Assembly: GCA_002389675.1 (NCBI GenBank)
Contig: DGQF01000053.1
Coordinates: 20,045-64,396, forward strand
Source: Gammaproteobacteria bacterium UBA4421
GTDB taxonomy: Bacteria; Pseudomonadota; Gammaproteobacteria; Pseudomonadales; Azotimanducaceae
DNA: 44,352 nucleotides
Direction of reading: 5' to 3'
Below the pieces are notes generated by a model that was not told where the DNA came from, made no database searches, and was given only the letters and a program-made list of their open reading frames with translations. Position 1 is the stretch's first letter; each line of letters begins with the position of its first letter. This document shows positions 44,315 to 44,352 of this stretch, one piece after another. Position numbers and translations under genes: made by a program.

Positions 44315-44352
44315 CTAAGGGGCTACGGCAAAGTACCAGTTATCAAAGAATA
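44315..44352 (-). CDS. Possible C-terminal end of a protein entering from the right edge
   Basis: On the minus strand one frame reads FFDNWYFAVAP and stops at TAG (44317-44315), about 60 bases ahead of the minus-strand terminator stem. That position fits the end of a gene lying beyond the window. Only about 12 codons are visible, so no product can be named and the frame could be chance. Confidence 0.3.
   Translation of the reverse strand, partial: FFDNWYFAVAP

Overview
The window looks like chromosome from a marine-type gammaproteobacterium close to the Cellvibrionales/Pseudomonadales. The gene order of the left and central parts (pilMNOPQ-aroK next to a class A PBP, rpmE/priA, SPOR protein-hslVU-DUF971, ubiE-ubiJ-ubiB-hisE-tatABC, typA, glutamine synthetase-DUF4124-ntrBC) is, from memory, the order seen in Pseudomonas. 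The right part adds sugar and beta-1,3-glucan catabolism. The taxonomic placement is inference; no rRNA or tRNA gene was seen.

Layout. 1-5170 (minus): type IV pilus operon pilMNOPQ followed by the start of aroK, cut by the window edge. 5364-8015 (plus): penicillin-binding protein 1A. 8048-9750 (minus): an M48 metalloprotease behind rpmE (ribosomal protein L31). 9827-14947 (plus): priA, a FtsN-like SPOR protein, hslV, hslU and a DUF971 protein. 14965-19950 (plus): ubiquinone genes ubiE-ubiJ-ubiB, hisE (no hisI beside it) and the Tat translocase tatABC. 19947-22214 (minus): typA and dtd. 22215-27016: nitrogen control. A eukaryotic-type (type II) glutamine synthetase has a consensus sigma-54 promoter and an NtrC-type box; a DUF4124 protein follows, then ntrB-ntrC behind a second NtrC-type box. 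27079-32692 (minus): a tightly overlapping Entner-Doudoroff operon edd-glk-eda-zwf-pgl behind two HexR-type operators. 32948-33592 (plus): a DUF4136 lipoprotein.

33607-44147: a beta-1,3-glucan (laminarin-type) locus. It has two GH3 exo-glucosidases without convincing signal peptides, a lipoprotein with two VOC (glyoxalase-fold) domains, a multidomain GH81 endo-beta-1,3-glucanase lipoprotein and a LacI-family regulator just upstream of the GH81 gene. A LacI-type palindrome lies between the second GH3 gene and the VOC gene. The likely logic (inference) is that the surface GH81 enzyme cuts beta-1,3-glucan, fragments are imported by a transporter outside this window, the GH3 enzymes release glucose, and Glk, Zwf, Pgl, Edd and Eda carry it through the Entner-Doudoroff pathway.

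No CRISPR array, insertion sequence, prophage or defence system was seen. The observations most worth following are type II glutamine synthetase standing in the glnA-ntrBC locus with a sigma-54/NtrC control region, the two-domain VOC lipoprotein of unknown role, and the regulatory palindromes around the glucan and Entner-Doudoroff genes.
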